A DNA stretch of 64,000 nt from Polyangiaceae bacterium (GTDB lineage Bacteria > Myxococcota_A > Polyangia > Polyangiales > Polyangiaceae): positions 248,001 through 312,000 of the forward strand of contig JACKEB010000010.1 in NCBI GenBank assembly GCA_020633205.1, given 5' to 3'. The notes beneath the pieces were generated by a model. The model was not told the DNA's origin. It saw nothing but the letters and a program-made list of their open reading frames with translations, and did not search any database. This document shows, in pieces, positions 42,930-51,926 of this stretch. The first letter of the stretch is position 1; every line of letters starts with the position of its first letter. The position numbers and the translations under genes were made by a program.

Positions 42930-43292
42930 TCAGCGTGTTGGGGGCAGCAGCGGGTCGGTGGCAAAGAGCACCGACTTTTTCAGGGCGTCAGTGCGCAAGT
43001 GTGAGATCGCCTGGTACTCGTGGCTCTGCACCATATCCAGCAACGCCGCGCGCTTCGGGTACTCGATGAGCGCCACGAGGTCCCAGCGCTGGTCATCAGA
43101 GCCGAGCAGCAGTTCGGCGCCGCGTCCCATGTAAATCGCGCGGCCGCCCCGAGCGCTCAACATCGGCTCCACTGCGCGCGCGTACTTCGCGTAAAGCTCC
43201 GCGCCGCCTTCACAGAACCTGAGCAGGTTGAGCATGCACACGGGGCCTTCATCCGCCCGCTGGGCGAAGCGCGAGAGGTCGTCAGGGTTCAT
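42930..43292 (-). CDS. DUF1330-family protein
   Basis: A 120-residue dimeric alpha+beta-barrel type protein. The family signature is GPVCMLNLLRFCEGGAELYAKYA, followed by YMGRGAELLLGSDDQRWDLVALIEYPKRAAL and MVQSHEYQAISHLRTDALKKSVL. ATG 43292 lies 6 nt after TACCGC and matches the usual family start; an earlier in-frame start would add 11 residues. Function of the family is unknown. Convergent with the dehydrogenase, 1 nt between stops. Confidence 0.85.
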   Translation of the reverse strand: MNPDDLSRFAQRADEGPVCMLNLLRFCEGGAELYAKYARAVEPMLSARGGRAIYMGRGAELLLGSDDQRWDLVALIEYPKRAALLDMVQSHEYQAISHLRTDALKKSVLFATDPLLPPTR

Positions 43293-43372
43293 TGGGACGC
43301 GGTACGCCGTCAGCGCCCAGCGCACAAGGCAGGAACCAGCGAATGGCGGGGCGGGTCAGGCGTCCGGGTCGA

Positions 43373-44515
43373 TCAGGGTCGGGGCGCGCTCAGGTCGATC
43401 GGCACGTCGAAACTGAGCCAGGAAGCGAGAACTTGGAACTCCTCGCAGTCCCCCGGGTCCTGGCAGAGCTGGCTCGCAGCACCTTGGAGCCAGCCCCCAA
43501 CTTGGTCCGTTGGAACCCGGTACAAAACCGAGCAGCCTACCTGTTGCACGATGTTGATCATGTTGCCCGCGCCGAGCTGCGGGTCCACGTCGAAGTCGCT
43601 CTTCTTTGGCGCCTTCGGACATTGCTCTTTCGCGAAGTCGTACGCCGCGCCGTCCGTCGGATTGAATCCCCCGGGAATCGAATGGTACAGAAACTGCGGC
43701 GCGATCTGGTCCAGGCCGTCCATGCAGGCGAAGCCCTTCAGGCTGCAGTAGCCCGGCCGCCCTGGATACCCAAAAGGCTGGGCGCTCACGATATCCAGGC
43801 GCCCGTCCTTGTCAGCGTCGGTGAAGCGAGCAACGGGCGCGGTGTCTACCCGCTGGACCTCAGCCGCGCGGGCCGGATCGGGCTGCGCCACGCCAAAGAG
43901 GTCGCACTGCGAGATGGGCTGCGGCACATAGAAGTTTGGGCCACGGTACTCCTCGCCTGTCGCCCGCACGCACAACGCGATTTCGGTTTGGGCGTCGGCG
44001 CTCAAGTCCTGCACGGCTTCGATATCGAGGCTGACGGAACCCCGGGCAAAGCCTGCAAAGTAGGGATTGAAAGCCGGTAGCTCCACGCGTGCCTCGCGTC
44101 CTGCCGGGTCGATGTGTACGAGCTCGAGCGTGACGACCACCAGCTCGGGTTCACTCACGTCGGTGCGCCGCCCCGCGCTCTTCAGGTCCAGCGCCCACGC
44201 CCCACCCAGCGCCCCGTGACACTTACCCAGATTTTCCCAAGGGAAATCATCCTCGGCCAGGGGCGCGAGCTTCGCATCTGGATCGTCGAGCTCTGGCAGC
44301 GGAACCTTCCCCGGTTGATTGCGCTCGGCGAGCGCCTTACACGCGTCTCTTACGGAGACCTGCATCACGGGCGCGGTCACAGGCTGATCCACTGGCTCAG
44401 CAACGCTTGCGCTGGTCGCTGGCGCGGCGGACGACGCCGTGGGTGCAGGCGCCGCGCCACCACAGCTCACAGCCAACCAAAGACTACCTCCCCCCCAAAC
44501 CCATCTCATGCTCAT
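43373..44515 (-). CDS. Lipoprotein of unknown function
   Basis: A 380-residue lipoprotein with signal WVWGGGSLWLAVSCGG (lipobox AVSC) and an Ala/Pro/Ser linker. The body has eight or more cysteines, an EF-hand-like or FG-GAP-like motif (FTDADKDGRLDIVSAQPFGY) and no recognised domain. ATG 44515 follows a CGGGGG run. It lies just downstream of the DUF1704 gene on the same strand (20 bp apart), so the two may be co-transcribed. Confidence 0.75.
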   Translation of the reverse strand: MSMRWVWGGGSLWLAVSCGGAAPAPTASSAAPATSASVAEPVDQPVTAPVMQVSVRDACKALAERNQPGKVPLPELDDPDAKLAPLAEDDFPWENLGKCHGALGGAWALDLKSAGRRTDVSEPELVVVTLELVHIDPAGREARVELPAFNPYFAGFARGSVSLDIEAVQDLSADAQTEIALCVRATGEEYRGPNFYVPQPISQCDLFGVAQPDPARAAEVQRVDTAPVARFTDADKDGRLDIVSAQPFGYPGRPGYCSLKGFACMDGLDQIAPQFLYHSIPGGFNPTDGAAYDFAKEQCPKAPKKSDFDVDPQLGAGNMINIVQQVGCSVLYRVPTDQVGGWLQGAASQLCQDPGDCEEFQVLASWLSFDVPIDLSAPRP

Positions 44516-44535
44516 CCCCCGATGCCTGAACCAAC

Positions 44536-45819
44536 TCAGTCTTTGGGCGCGACCGGCGGAGGGCGCACGGAGACTGGATTGAGATCGTGAAGCCCAACCT
44601 GCTCGAGATCGATGCGGTTCACCACGCGAGAAAAGGCCAGGGTCGCTGCCAGCGTGTGGGTGCTGGCCGCCCAGCGCGGGACGTAGAGCGGCTCCTGAAT
44701 CCAGCCAGCTTCGAAGGCCTCCTCCAGGTCCAGCACGTCGGCCAAGCTGAGGCGCCCGGCGAACACCCTCCGCACCAGCGCGAGGCGATGCTCCGCTATT
44801 GCCTTACGGAAAAACGTATGAACACTAAACAGACCGTGGAGGTAGACGGCGTCCTTGGTAAACACGACCTTGCCGCGGACGTCTCCGCCGCGGAAGACGC
44901 GCATGGCGGAGCGCACGCTCTCCATTTCGGTCTGCCCCTGATCCATGAAGAAGCGGAACGTGTCGATGAAATCGGCGCCGTTGAGCGCGTTGTGCACCGC
45001 GACCGTGCGCAACGCGAGGCGACGCAGCCGAGCCAGATCGATCGCCCCCGTCAACACCTCCGCCAGCGTGGCTAGGCCCTCCTGGGTCGACGTCGTGCGC
45101 GGAGCACCGAGCCCGAGCGCGCCTACGATGGGTTGCGCGCGGCCGTTGAGGGCGGTCGCGCTATGCACGAAAGCTTCGTGCTCGAGGAGCTGCGCTAGAT
45201 CTTCGTGACTGAAGCAGGTGCGACCCCGAATGCGGATCCGGGTCGCGCTGGCTGCGGCCTTGCTCGCCAGCGACTCATCGATCACCACCTCGACCTGATG
45301 TTGCGTGAAGAAGCTACTCATGCGCTGCTCGAGCTCGGCACGCACGTACTCCGCGGTGAGGCAGTAGTCGGCGGCGTCTGGACCGATGCTCTCCGCCAGC
45401 GGCCCAGTCGTGTCGAGCAGAGTCTGTGCGGCATCCAAGTACGAAGCGTTGGTCCCCGGCATGCGGGAACTCGGATCACCGTACAGATTGCGACTCAGTT
45501 CGAGAAAGCCGCGAGTACCTGCTGCAGTGACCAAGCGCGCGGCGTCCAGGTAAGAAGCTGCTGTTGCCGCAAGGTAACGCCCCAAGGGGTGTCCAAGGTC
45601 GAACTCCTCGAGCAGCGCTTCCAGGCCGTCGATTTGCGCGCTGAGATCCACCTGAGGGGGAGTCACGACTGGTAGCTCGCGCTGCCCCTTGTGCCAGCCT
45701 TCCACGAAGGCGTCTACGACATCGCTTGGCCAGGTGAGCATGCCAAGCACCTGGATCCCTCGCGCCATCTCCACCAAGCGCGTGCTCTGCTCCTGGATGC
45801 GGTCGAGAGCGCTGGTCAT
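44536..45819 (-). CDS. DUF1704 (QEGLA-motif) metalloprotease-like protein
   Basis: A 427-residue cytoplasmic protein of the family named for its QEGLA motif. Catalytic-site candidates are HEAFVH in LLEHEAFVHSATALNG, an HExxxH motif, and TSTQEGLATLAEVLTG. Related eukaryotic proteins (MATCAP) are tubulin tyrosine carboxypeptidases with the same HExxxH motif, so peptidase activity is likely from family knowledge. C-terminal segments TKDAVYLHGLFSVHTFFRKA are also typical. ATG 45819 lies 7 nt after TATCGT. Natural substrate unknown. Confidence 0.88.
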   Translation of the reverse strand: MTSALDRIQEQSTRLVEMARGIQVLGMLTWPSDVVDAFVEGWHKGQRELPVVTPPQVDLSAQIDGLEALLEEFDLGHPLGRYLAATAASYLDAARLVTAAGTRGFLELSRNLYGDPSSRMPGTNASYLDAAQTLLDTTGPLAESIGPDAADYCLTAEYVRAELEQRMSSFFTQHQVEVVIDESLASKAAASATRIRIRGRTCFSHEDLAQLLEHEAFVHSATALNGRAQPIVGALGLGAPRTTSTQEGLATLAEVLTGAIDLARLRRLALRTVAVHNALNGADFIDTFRFFMDQGQTEMESVRSAMRVFRGGDVRGKVVFTKDAVYLHGLFSVHTFFRKAIAEHRLALVRRVFAGRLSLADVLDLEEAFEAGWIQEPLYVPRWAASTHTLAATLAFSRVVNRIDLEQVGLHDLNPVSVRPPPVAPKD

Positions 45820-45826
45820 CGTCCGA

Positions 45827-45832
45827 ACGATA
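45827..45832 (-). promoter_or_regulatory. Putative leaderless -10 element for the DUF1704 gene
   Basis: TATCGT ends 7 nt before ATG 45819; no Shine-Dalgarno sequence. Confidence 0.4.
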
Positions 45833-45927
45833 CCGCGAATCCGAGCATTCAGTCCCCTATCCTCTCGGACAATCAGCTCGCGCGATGCGCTGTCTTCCCG
45901 CTCAATGCCCTATCCGGCTCAATGCTC

Positions 45928-45933
45928 TATCAT
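45928..45933 (+). promoter_or_regulatory. Putative leaderless -10 element for the acyl-CoA synthetase gene
   Basis: TATCAT ends 8 nt before ATG 45942. The leader region also repeats CAATGC(C/T)CT three times (45903, 45920, 45940). Confidence 0.4.
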
Positions 45934-45941
45934 CCTGCCCA

Positions 45942-47576
45942 ATGCCCTCCAGGTTGTTTGGCGCGCTAGATCTCGATCCAACCCAGGAAGCCGCGCTGGT
46001 TTCCCCCGATGGCGGCATGCTGTTGAGCTACGCCGAGCTCGAAGGTCGCGTTTGGGCTTTCGCCGCACTGCTCCAGCATCCCGAGCAGCTAGCGCCCGAC
46101 CTGGAAGGTGGCGACGCGCTCCGCCAGCTCGCAGGCCTGCCTCTCGACAGTCTCGCGCTGTCTGTCGGCAGTCTCATTCGGCCCCTCGACAATCTCGCGC
46201 TGCTCTCGAAGAATCGCGCTGAGTATCTGGAGGTGGTCCTCGGCGCCATCGCGGGTGGCGCCTGGCTCACCCCGCTGAACTGGCATTTGTCATCCAGGGA
46301 GGTGGCGTATATCCTCACGGATTCGGGCTCGCGCCTGGTCATCGTCGATCCGGAACTCGAGGGCCTTTTGCCTGAGGGGTTTCCGCGGCTGATCTTGGGC
46401 GAACGCTACGAGCAAGCGCTGGACCGAGGCTCCCGCGTCGCACGCGAAGCGCCGATGAACGGCAAGCCCGGTGGCACTCGCATCTACACGAGCGGCACGA
46501 GCGGGCGCCCCAAGGGCGTCGAACGCCAGCGCGCGACCGATCTCGATGCTGCCTGGGAGGCGCTGCGGGCTGCCGGTCGCGCCCTTGGGCTTGAAGGTCG
46601 GCGCGGGGATGGCACGCCGCACACCCACCTGATCACCGGCCCGATGTACCACGCGGCTCCACTGATGTTCGCGGTCTATGACTTGATGAACGGCGCGCGC
46701 GTCAGTGTCTTGCCACGCTTCTCCGAGCAGGCGTTCAGCGAGGCTGTGTCTGCCCTCAGGGTAAGCCACACCCACGTCGTCCCGACGATGTGCGTGCGCC
46801 TGTTGCGCCTCGATGCCGACGCGCGCCGCGCCCTCGATACATCGAGCTTGGAGCTGGTGTTGCATGGCGCCGCTCCCATCAGCCCCGGGATCAAGCGCCA
46901 GATGATCGAGTGGTGGGGTCCACTGCTCGTCGAGTACTGGGGGGCAACGGAAGGCGGCGTCTACACGCTGATCGACTCGCAAGACTGGCTGGAGCATCCC
47001 GGTAGCGTTGGCAAGCCGCTCCCGAAATTCGAAGTGTTCGCCCTGGACGATGAGCTGCAGCGCATGCCACCCGGCAGCGTGGGTACCCTGTACTGTCGTC
47101 ACCGAGAACTACCGACGCCGTTCGTCTATCACCGGGCAGAAGACAAGACACGCGCTTGCTACCTGGAGCCCCACGTCTTCACCGCCGGCGACCTAGGGCA
47201 TGTGGATGAGGACGGCTATGTGTTTCTCTCCGCGCGCCGCAGCAACCTGATCTTGAGCGGAGGCGTAAACATTTACCCAGCGGAAATCGAAGGAGCGTTC
47301 CTCGAGTCACCCTGGGTCGGCGACGTGGCGGCCTACGGCGTGCCCGACGAAGAGTGGGGAGAGCGCGCGTGCGTCGCCATCGAGCTCAGTGAAGCTGGGG
47401 CGAGCGAGCGAAACCGCATCGGGGACCAGGCGCTCAGTGACGCCCTGCTAGCGAGCCTGGACGGGCACTTGGCGCGCTACAAGTGGCCTCGAGAGCTGCG
47501 AATCGTGGACGCTTTGCCGCGATTGCCCACGGGTAAGATCCGCCACGAGGCGCTGCGAGCGCTTGGGTCGAGCTGA
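45942..47576 (+). CDS. Acyl-CoA synthetase (AMP-dependent ligase)
   Basis: Activates a carboxylic acid to its CoA thioester through an acyl-AMP. The 544-residue protein has the P-loop IYTSGTSGRPKGVERQR, motif VEYWGATEGG, the hinge-region AGDLGHVDEDGYVFLSARRS and NLILSGGVNIYPAEIEGAF, and the terminal LPRLPTGKIRHEALR with the catalytic Lys. The region before LALLSKNRAEYLEV has an unusual insert made of three 21-bp repeats (residues about 67-87). ATG 45942 is taken as start from the TATCAT spacing. The acid substrate is unknown; it resembles FadD3/FadD13-like ligases. Confidence 0.9.
   Translation: MPSRLFGALDLDPTQEAALVSPDGGMLLSYAELEGRVWAFAALLQHPEQLAPDLEGGDALRQLAGLPLDSLALSVGSLIRPLDNLALLSKNRAEYLEVVLGAIAGGAWLTPLNWHLSSREVAYILTDSGSRLVIVDPELEGLLPEGFPRLILGERYEQALDRGSRVAREAPMNGKPGGTRIYTSGTSGRPKGVERQRATDLDAAWEALRAAGRALGLEGRRGDGTPHTHLITGPMYHAAPLMFAVYDLMNGARVSVLPRFSEQAFSEAVSALRVSHTHVVPTMCVRLLRLDADARRALDTSSLELVLHGAAPISPGIKRQMIEWWGPLLVEYWGATEGGVYTLIDSQDWLEHPGSVGKPLPKFEVFALDDELQRMPPGSVGTLYCRHRELPTPFVYHRAEDKTRACYLEPHVFTAGDLGHVDEDGYVFLSARRSNLILSGGVNIYPAEIEGAFLESPWVGDVAAYGVPDEEWGERACVAIELSEAGASERNRIGDQALSDALLASLDGHLARYKWPRELRIVDALPRLPTGKIRHEALRALGSS
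46140..46202 (+). repeat. Three 21-bp in-frame repeats inside the acyl-CoA synthetase gene
   Basis: Units at 46140, 46161 and 46182 share CTCGACA(G/A)TCTCGCGCTG in the outer copies; the middle copy is diverged. They encode PLDSLAL, SVGSLIR and PLDNLAL, so the strand just before the core is duplicated. Confidence 0.75.
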
Positions 47577-47644
47577 GCGGGAGCGCCCCGAAGACGTGAG
47601 CCCTGCGGGAGGCCTTTGCGCGAGACGCCCTCGGGGGCCTCGGA

Positions 47645-47650
47645 TAGGGT
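47645..47650 (+). promoter_or_regulatory. Putative leaderless -10 element
   Basis: TAGGGT ends 7 nt before ATG 47658. Confidence 0.4.
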
Positions 47651-47657
47651 GTGGCGT

Positions 47658-47906
47658 ATGTTCGACAAGAACCAGCTCAGCCCGGAAGATCGCGCCTTTC
47701 TGGAGAAGGCAGCGGCCCAGGCGCGCCAGAAGCGGATGGAGTACGTGATGACGATGCTGCCGGCGATGGGCGTGCTGATCTTCATTGGCTTCGGACCAAC
47801 GTTGGGGCTCTTGGCGCTCGGGCTGTTCAGCATCCGCATCACGATCATCACCTTCGTGGCCGGCGTTGCCCTGAGCGGCCTTTTGTATCGCAAGCTCCAG
47901 CGTTGA
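47658..47906 (+). CDS. Small membrane protein, unknown function
   Basis: An 82-residue protein with a charged helical N-terminus (DKNQLSPEDRAFLEKAAAQA) and two membrane segments (MLPAMGVLIFIGFGPTLGLL; ITIITFVAGVALSGLLY). No family recognised. The start is fixed by TAGGGT 7 nt upstream and by composition. It follows the synthetase by 80 bp. Confidence 0.7.
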   Translation: MFDKNQLSPEDRAFLEKAAAQARQKRMEYVMTMLPAMGVLIFIGFGPTLGLLALGLFSIRITIITFVAGVALSGLLYRKLQR

Positions 47907-47951
47907 GCGGTTGAACACGCGATTGCTGCTCCCCCGCTGACCCGAGCCCGC

Positions 47952-47957
47952 TAGTAT
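47952..47957 (+). promoter_or_regulatory. Putative leaderless -10 element
   Basis: TAGTAT ends 7 nt before ATG 47965, the same geometry as the preceding gene. Confidence 0.45.
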
Positions 47958-47964
47958 CGCCGGG

Positions 47965-48639
47965 ATGTCGAACCTCTACGCTCCTCCTCAAGAGCCAGCT
48001 CCTGGAACCGCTCCCGCGATGACGGGGACCGAGCCGAAGAGCATGAACACGGTGTTGGTGCTGCTGCTCGTGCTTTCGGCGCTAGGTCTTCTGGGCGCGC
48101 TGCTCGGCATGCTTTCGAACCTCACCGGCCTGGGGCAAAGCCCTCCGCCGCCTCAACCCGGCATGCCGCCCGGCTTCGTGGAAGCGCAAGCCAAGATGTA
48201 TGAGGAACTCCAGGCCGCCTCGATGAAGGGCCCGGCCACGCTGGTCTCTCTGATCGCGGCAGGCGTCGAGGGCTATGTGTTGGCCATGGCGTGGAGTGCG
48301 AAGCAGTACAAGAACGCTGCGCGAGAGGCGCTGGTTCGCACGGCGCTGCCAGCGATCATGGTCTTCACGATTCTCAAGCTGATCTGGGGCCTGATCGTCG
48401 CGATGCGCACCTACACGGTCTTCACGAACTTCATGGACCGCCTCGAAGCTTCCTTGCCGAGTAGCTCCGCCGGCACGTCAGCGATGAACATCATGAAGGC
48501 TGCAGTCCTTGGTGGGACGATTGGCGGGACAATCTTCGCAATCGTCTGGGGGATCGGCTTGACCGTGTTCTACAACTGGAGCCGGAAAGTGCTCGCCCGC
48601 CCAGATGTAGAAGCCTACTACGCCGCTCGCGCGGTCTAG
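47965..48639 (+). CDS. Polytopic membrane protein, unknown function
   Basis: A 224-residue protein starting MSNLYAPPQEP, an N-terminal proline-rich tag often seen on bacterial membrane proteins of unknown role. It has about four membrane segments (VLVLLLVLSALGLLGALLG; LVSLIAAGVEGYVLAMAW; ALPAIMVFTILKLIWGLIV; LGGTIGGTIFAIVWGIGLTV). No domain recognised. Its own TAGTAT element suggests separate transcription from the gene before. Confidence 0.75.
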   Translation: MSNLYAPPQEPAPGTAPAMTGTEPKSMNTVLVLLLVLSALGLLGALLGMLSNLTGLGQSPPPPQPGMPPGFVEAQAKMYEELQAASMKGPATLVSLIAAGVEGYVLAMAWSAKQYKNAAREALVRTALPAIMVFTILKLIWGLIVAMRTYTVFTNFMDRLEASLPSSSAGTSAMNIMKAAVLGGTIGGTIFAIVWGIGLTVFYNWSRKVLARPDVEAYYAARAV

Positions 48640-48690
48640 CAAGGTGCGGTTGCCCATTCGCGCGCGGCCCTTCTTAGGGCGCCGCGCGGA

Positions 48691-50559
48691 TCACTGATCC
48701 GCTGGGATCAGAGTACCCGACGTGGACACCCAGAAGGGTAACGCCGGCTGCTCACCGGGAGCCGGCTTGTCCGCTACTCGAGTCAGCCGGGGATGCAGCC
48801 AAAGCTTCACGCGGCCATCCCCCGTGACTGCCCACGCCACGGCGTTCTGGGTGAGGGCAACACTGGGCAACGGCGCCAGCCCCTGAGGCGTGTCCAGCAC
48901 GAGGTTCAAGACGTTGGGATCCCCACCGACCCCAGGCAGTGCGACCAGCGCGCGCCCTCCTGCCAGTGCCTTCGCGGCGATTGCTTCCGCGGGGAGACTG
49001 CGCCAGCGCCCTGCCCCCGGCTGAGCGGGACTGCGCAAGAAGTGGCGCGTCTTGCCGTCGAGCTCCACTTCGACGACCAAGGTGCCGTCCGCGGCGTAGG
49101 TGTGCCCGTGCAGCCGCTCGACCTTGGTCCCTGGTAGCGCGACCTCGCTCTGCAAACCCGTCGCGCCCACTACGCCAAAGGACACCGTCTTTTGTTCGGG
49201 GTTGCGGCAGGCAAACAGACCGAGACCAATCGCGGTGCTCACCGACTCGAGATGACATCCCGGCGTGACGGGTACGACGTTGAGACCGCTCGACGTCACG
49301 AGGGCCACGCTGCCCCAGCGCTTGAGCTTCGCGTCTTGCTTGCACACGCGGTACTTGTGCGTCTCTTCGTGGCTCTGCTTGTCGGCTCCGGTGCCGAGCA
49401 CCGTGTACTTCTCCACCCGCTCTTCACTGTCTGTGGGGCTGCACGCGGCATCTCCGAGGGCGACCGCCACGCGCTTCCCCGTCGGGAGCGAGGACTCTGA
49501 CCACTCGAGTGCGAATGCACCACGGGGCGCGGTGCGCCCTGAGAGCACTCCAAGCAGTCCGCCGACGCAGTCCGACTTGCTGACCTTGCTAGCCGCTGTT
49601 GGCACCTTGGGCAGCGTGGGCTCGACGACTTCGCCGGGCCAGGCGGTCACCAACCTGCTGTGGAATGGCGCGCTATCCATCCAGTTCCACATGGATTTAG
49701 CCATGGTCTTCTCCGGGCAACCATAGCCCGCGACGATGGCGTCCCCCCAGCGCTCCAGCACGCCGCGCTCTGCCAGGAACTCGCGGTTCTCACCGGTCTC
49801 TGGCGGCTTGAGCTTGGCCTCGGCGAACGGGCGCCAGCCGTCGCTGACCCAAATCTTGAAGTCGTGCACCTCGACCGCCATGACCCCGTCCCGTCGCACG
49901 ACGATCTTGCGCACGTCTGGTGGGAGCGCCGGCCCTTCGCGGAACGTCTTGCCCTGGTCCTGGGAGATCCAGAGCTTGTCGTTTTCGCCCTGCTCACCCT
50001 TGATGACCACGAACTTGCCGCGCGCGTCCCAGAACTGCGCGCCTGCGGTTGTGCTCAAGAGCTCGAACTCGCCCTTGACCGCGGCGTCCAAGTCCTTCGC
50101 ACGATAGAGCTCGCCCTCATCGTTCGCGAGCAGCGGCGTGCTGCCGTCGCCCACCAACAGGGCAGCGGCCACATTTCCCTTTGGAATTTTTATCAAACCT
50201 CGCATGCCTCGCTCGAGATCCAGCGCGAGGACTCCGTAGGCCGTCAGCGCCAGGTAGGCCTTCTCACTCCACGCGCTGCGCTCGGGTTCTAGCGCCAGCC
50301 AGCCGGATTTCGGCTCCCCGGGCGTGGTCAGATCGAGCCAAGGGGGCGGCTGTGCGGGCGCCGCCGCCGCGGGCACGCGCAGGAAGTTATCCGCTGTTGG
50401 GGGCGGCGCGGGAGGCGGCGCATAGACGGGGGGCGGCGCCGCCTTCGGCTCATGCGCACAGCTCACCAGTGAAAGCAGCCCCAGGCCACTGACCAACCCG
50501 CTGAGTCCCCGACGCAGCGTATGCCCCGACATCCCCAACGAAACGCTCAAGCCAAACAT
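48691..50559 (-). CDS. Large lipoprotein, possible propeller, unknown function
   Basis: A 622-residue lipoprotein: signal GLVSGLGLLSLVSCAHEP (lipobox LVSC), a proline-rich linker (APPPVYAPPPAPPPT), then repeated short beta units such as LWISQDQGKTFREGPALP, which is a BNR/Asp-box repeat found in sialidase- and sortilin-type propellers. It has several cysteines in the second half. ATG 50559 lies 6 nt after TAGCGT. Ligand unknown. Confidence 0.75.
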   Translation of the reverse strand: MFGLSVSLGMSGHTLRRGLSGLVSGLGLLSLVSCAHEPKAAPPPVYAPPPAPPPTADNFLRVPAAAAPAQPPPWLDLTTPGEPKSGWLALEPERSAWSEKAYLALTAYGVLALDLERGMRGLIKIPKGNVAAALLVGDGSTPLLANDEGELYRAKDLDAAVKGEFELLSTTAGAQFWDARGKFVVIKGEQGENDKLWISQDQGKTFREGPALPPDVRKIVVRRDGVMAVEVHDFKIWVSDGWRPFAEAKLKPPETGENREFLAERGVLERWGDAIVAGYGCPEKTMAKSMWNWMDSAPFHSRLVTAWPGEVVEPTLPKVPTAASKVSKSDCVGGLLGVLSGRTAPRGAFALEWSESSLPTGKRVAVALGDAACSPTDSEERVEKYTVLGTGADKQSHEETHKYRVCKQDAKLKRWGSVALVTSSGLNVVPVTPGCHLESVSTAIGLGLFACRNPEQKTVSFGVVGATGLQSEVALPGTKVERLHGHTYAADGTLVVEVELDGKTRHFLRSPAQPGAGRWRSLPAEAIAAKALAGGRALVALPGVGGDPNVLNLVLDTPQGLAPLPSVALTQNAVAWAVTGDGRVKLWLHPRLTRVADKPAPGEQPALPFWVSTSGTLIPADQ

Positions 50560-50565
50560 GGCGGG

Positions 50566-50571
50566 ACGCTA
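50566..50571 (-). promoter_or_regulatory. Putative leaderless -10 element for the large lipoprotein gene
   Basis: TAGCGT ends 6 nt before ATG 50559. Confidence 0.4.
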
Positions 50572-50612
50572 ACCGAAGCGCCGCGGCTTTGCCCAGGGGC
50601 GACGCACTTTGC

Positions 50613-51800
50613 TCACTCGGAGCGTTGGATCCAGCTCAACTTGGTCACGAATTGCCCGGAATCCACGCAGTCGAGCAGGCGCGTCGCATCCCCGGTGCCG
50701 TCTGCCGCCCGAACTTCGATATGAGAGCACTGCGTTGGATCCGGCATCAAGTAGGCAACCCGTGTCCCGTCAGGCGACCAAACCGGATTCGTCACGTCGG
50801 CAGCCACGATCGAAACCGGAGTTCCTCCGCTGACATCGCGAACGTACAGGCCGCGAGGCGCGACGCGAGAGCGGTACAAGAACCGCTTTCCGTCGGGCGA
50901 GACGACGGGGTTGTCAGCATCCGCCAAGAAGCCCTCGCTGCTGCCATCGCTGACCTGCATGCGGCGGATTTCCCGGACCTGAGTGTTTGGGGGGGTGAGA
51001 GTGATGCGGGTAAACAACAGCTCGCTCACGTCTTGTCCTGCAGCTGCTGGGAGCAGCGGCGCCGGATTGAGCTCGAACACGTTGTCTTGGAGCGCGCCGT
51101 AGGCCTGATACGTTCCGCAGCCGAAATCGATCCGCCCGAGCTGCCAACCCTTGAAATGGCCCCCGGAACTATCCTCGGCGAAGTCGAAGCGACGACAGAC
51201 ATACAGGCCTGTCCCGTCCGGCGCGAACAAGTGGCACTCATCATTGATATTTCCGTGCGAAACCAGCTCAACCTGCTGCGTCGACGAGTCGTAGAGCCAG
51301 GTGTGCTGGATCGAGTCAAGGAAGTTGAGCCCGTAGTTGGTCTCTTGAGCTGGATCTGTTGCGGAGAAAGCGATACGGGCGCCTCCAGGCTCCACGCCCA
51401 TGCTCCAAACCCTGAGCGCCGTGAACAGCAGGCTCTGCTCGCTGCCGTCCGGACGCATCGCCCGCACGGCGTTGGGCGTGCCCCAGTCGTTGTAGACGAT
51501 GCTCTCTCCCTGCGGTAACGGATTCTTTGCACTGAACTGAATCGCCGCGGCCGTTGGCCTGGGGAAGCTATCATCCAACGCGGGCGCTCCGACGCAGCCG
51601 CCCGCGGCTCCGGCGCCGCCGACCCCGGCGCTGCCTGCCGCGCCGCCCGAGCCAGCAGTGCCTGCTACGCCGGCTCCGCCACCCCCAGCGCCAGCGACAC
51701 CCGCCGTAGCACCGGCGCCTCCCTCTCCCCCTGATCCCTCGTCCGAACCACACGCGACAAGAAGACAGGCCAAACCAATGCAAGCCAAGCGAACGCGCAT
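50613..51800 (-). CDS. TolB/WD40-like propeller lipoprotein
   Basis: A 395-residue lipoprotein with signal CIGLACLLVACGSDEG (lipobox LVAC), a Gly/Ala-rich linker of about 45 residues, and a propeller made of PD40-type blades, e.g. NPVVSPDGKRFLYRS and NPVWSPDGTRVAYLMPD. Such blades mediate protein contacts in TolB and related proteins. ATG 51800 is chosen for the signal peptide; a longer reading would only be the antisense of the acyl-CoA dehydrogenase. It shares linker style with the lipoproteins at 15714 and 38681. Confidence 0.82.
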   Translation of the reverse strand: MRVRLACIGLACLLVACGSDEGSGGEGGAGATAGVAGAGGGGAGVAGTAGSGGAAGSAGVGGAGAAGGCVGAPALDDSFPRPTAAAIQFSAKNPLPQGESIVYNDWGTPNAVRAMRPDGSEQSLLFTALRVWSMGVEPGGARIAFSATDPAQETNYGLNFLDSIQHTWLYDSSTQQVELVSHGNINDECHLFAPDGTGLYVCRRFDFAEDSSGGHFKGWQLGRIDFGCGTYQAYGALQDNVFELNPAPLLPAAAGQDVSELLFTRITLTPPNTQVREIRRMQVSDGSSEGFLADADNPVVSPDGKRFLYRSRVAPRGLYVRDVSGGTPVSIVAADVTNPVWSPDGTRVAYLMPDPTQCSHIEVRAADGTGDATRLLDCVDSGQFVTKLSWIQRSE

Positions 51801-51926
51801 GCCTTGCGTGAACCACAGTCCTTTCCCGCACGCAATCCGTGCGGTTGGTTCAGCAACAAAACGCACCGCTGGAGGTGGGACAAACCCCGGGTTGCGCGCG
51901 TCGACGGTCCTTGGGATAGATGCCCC

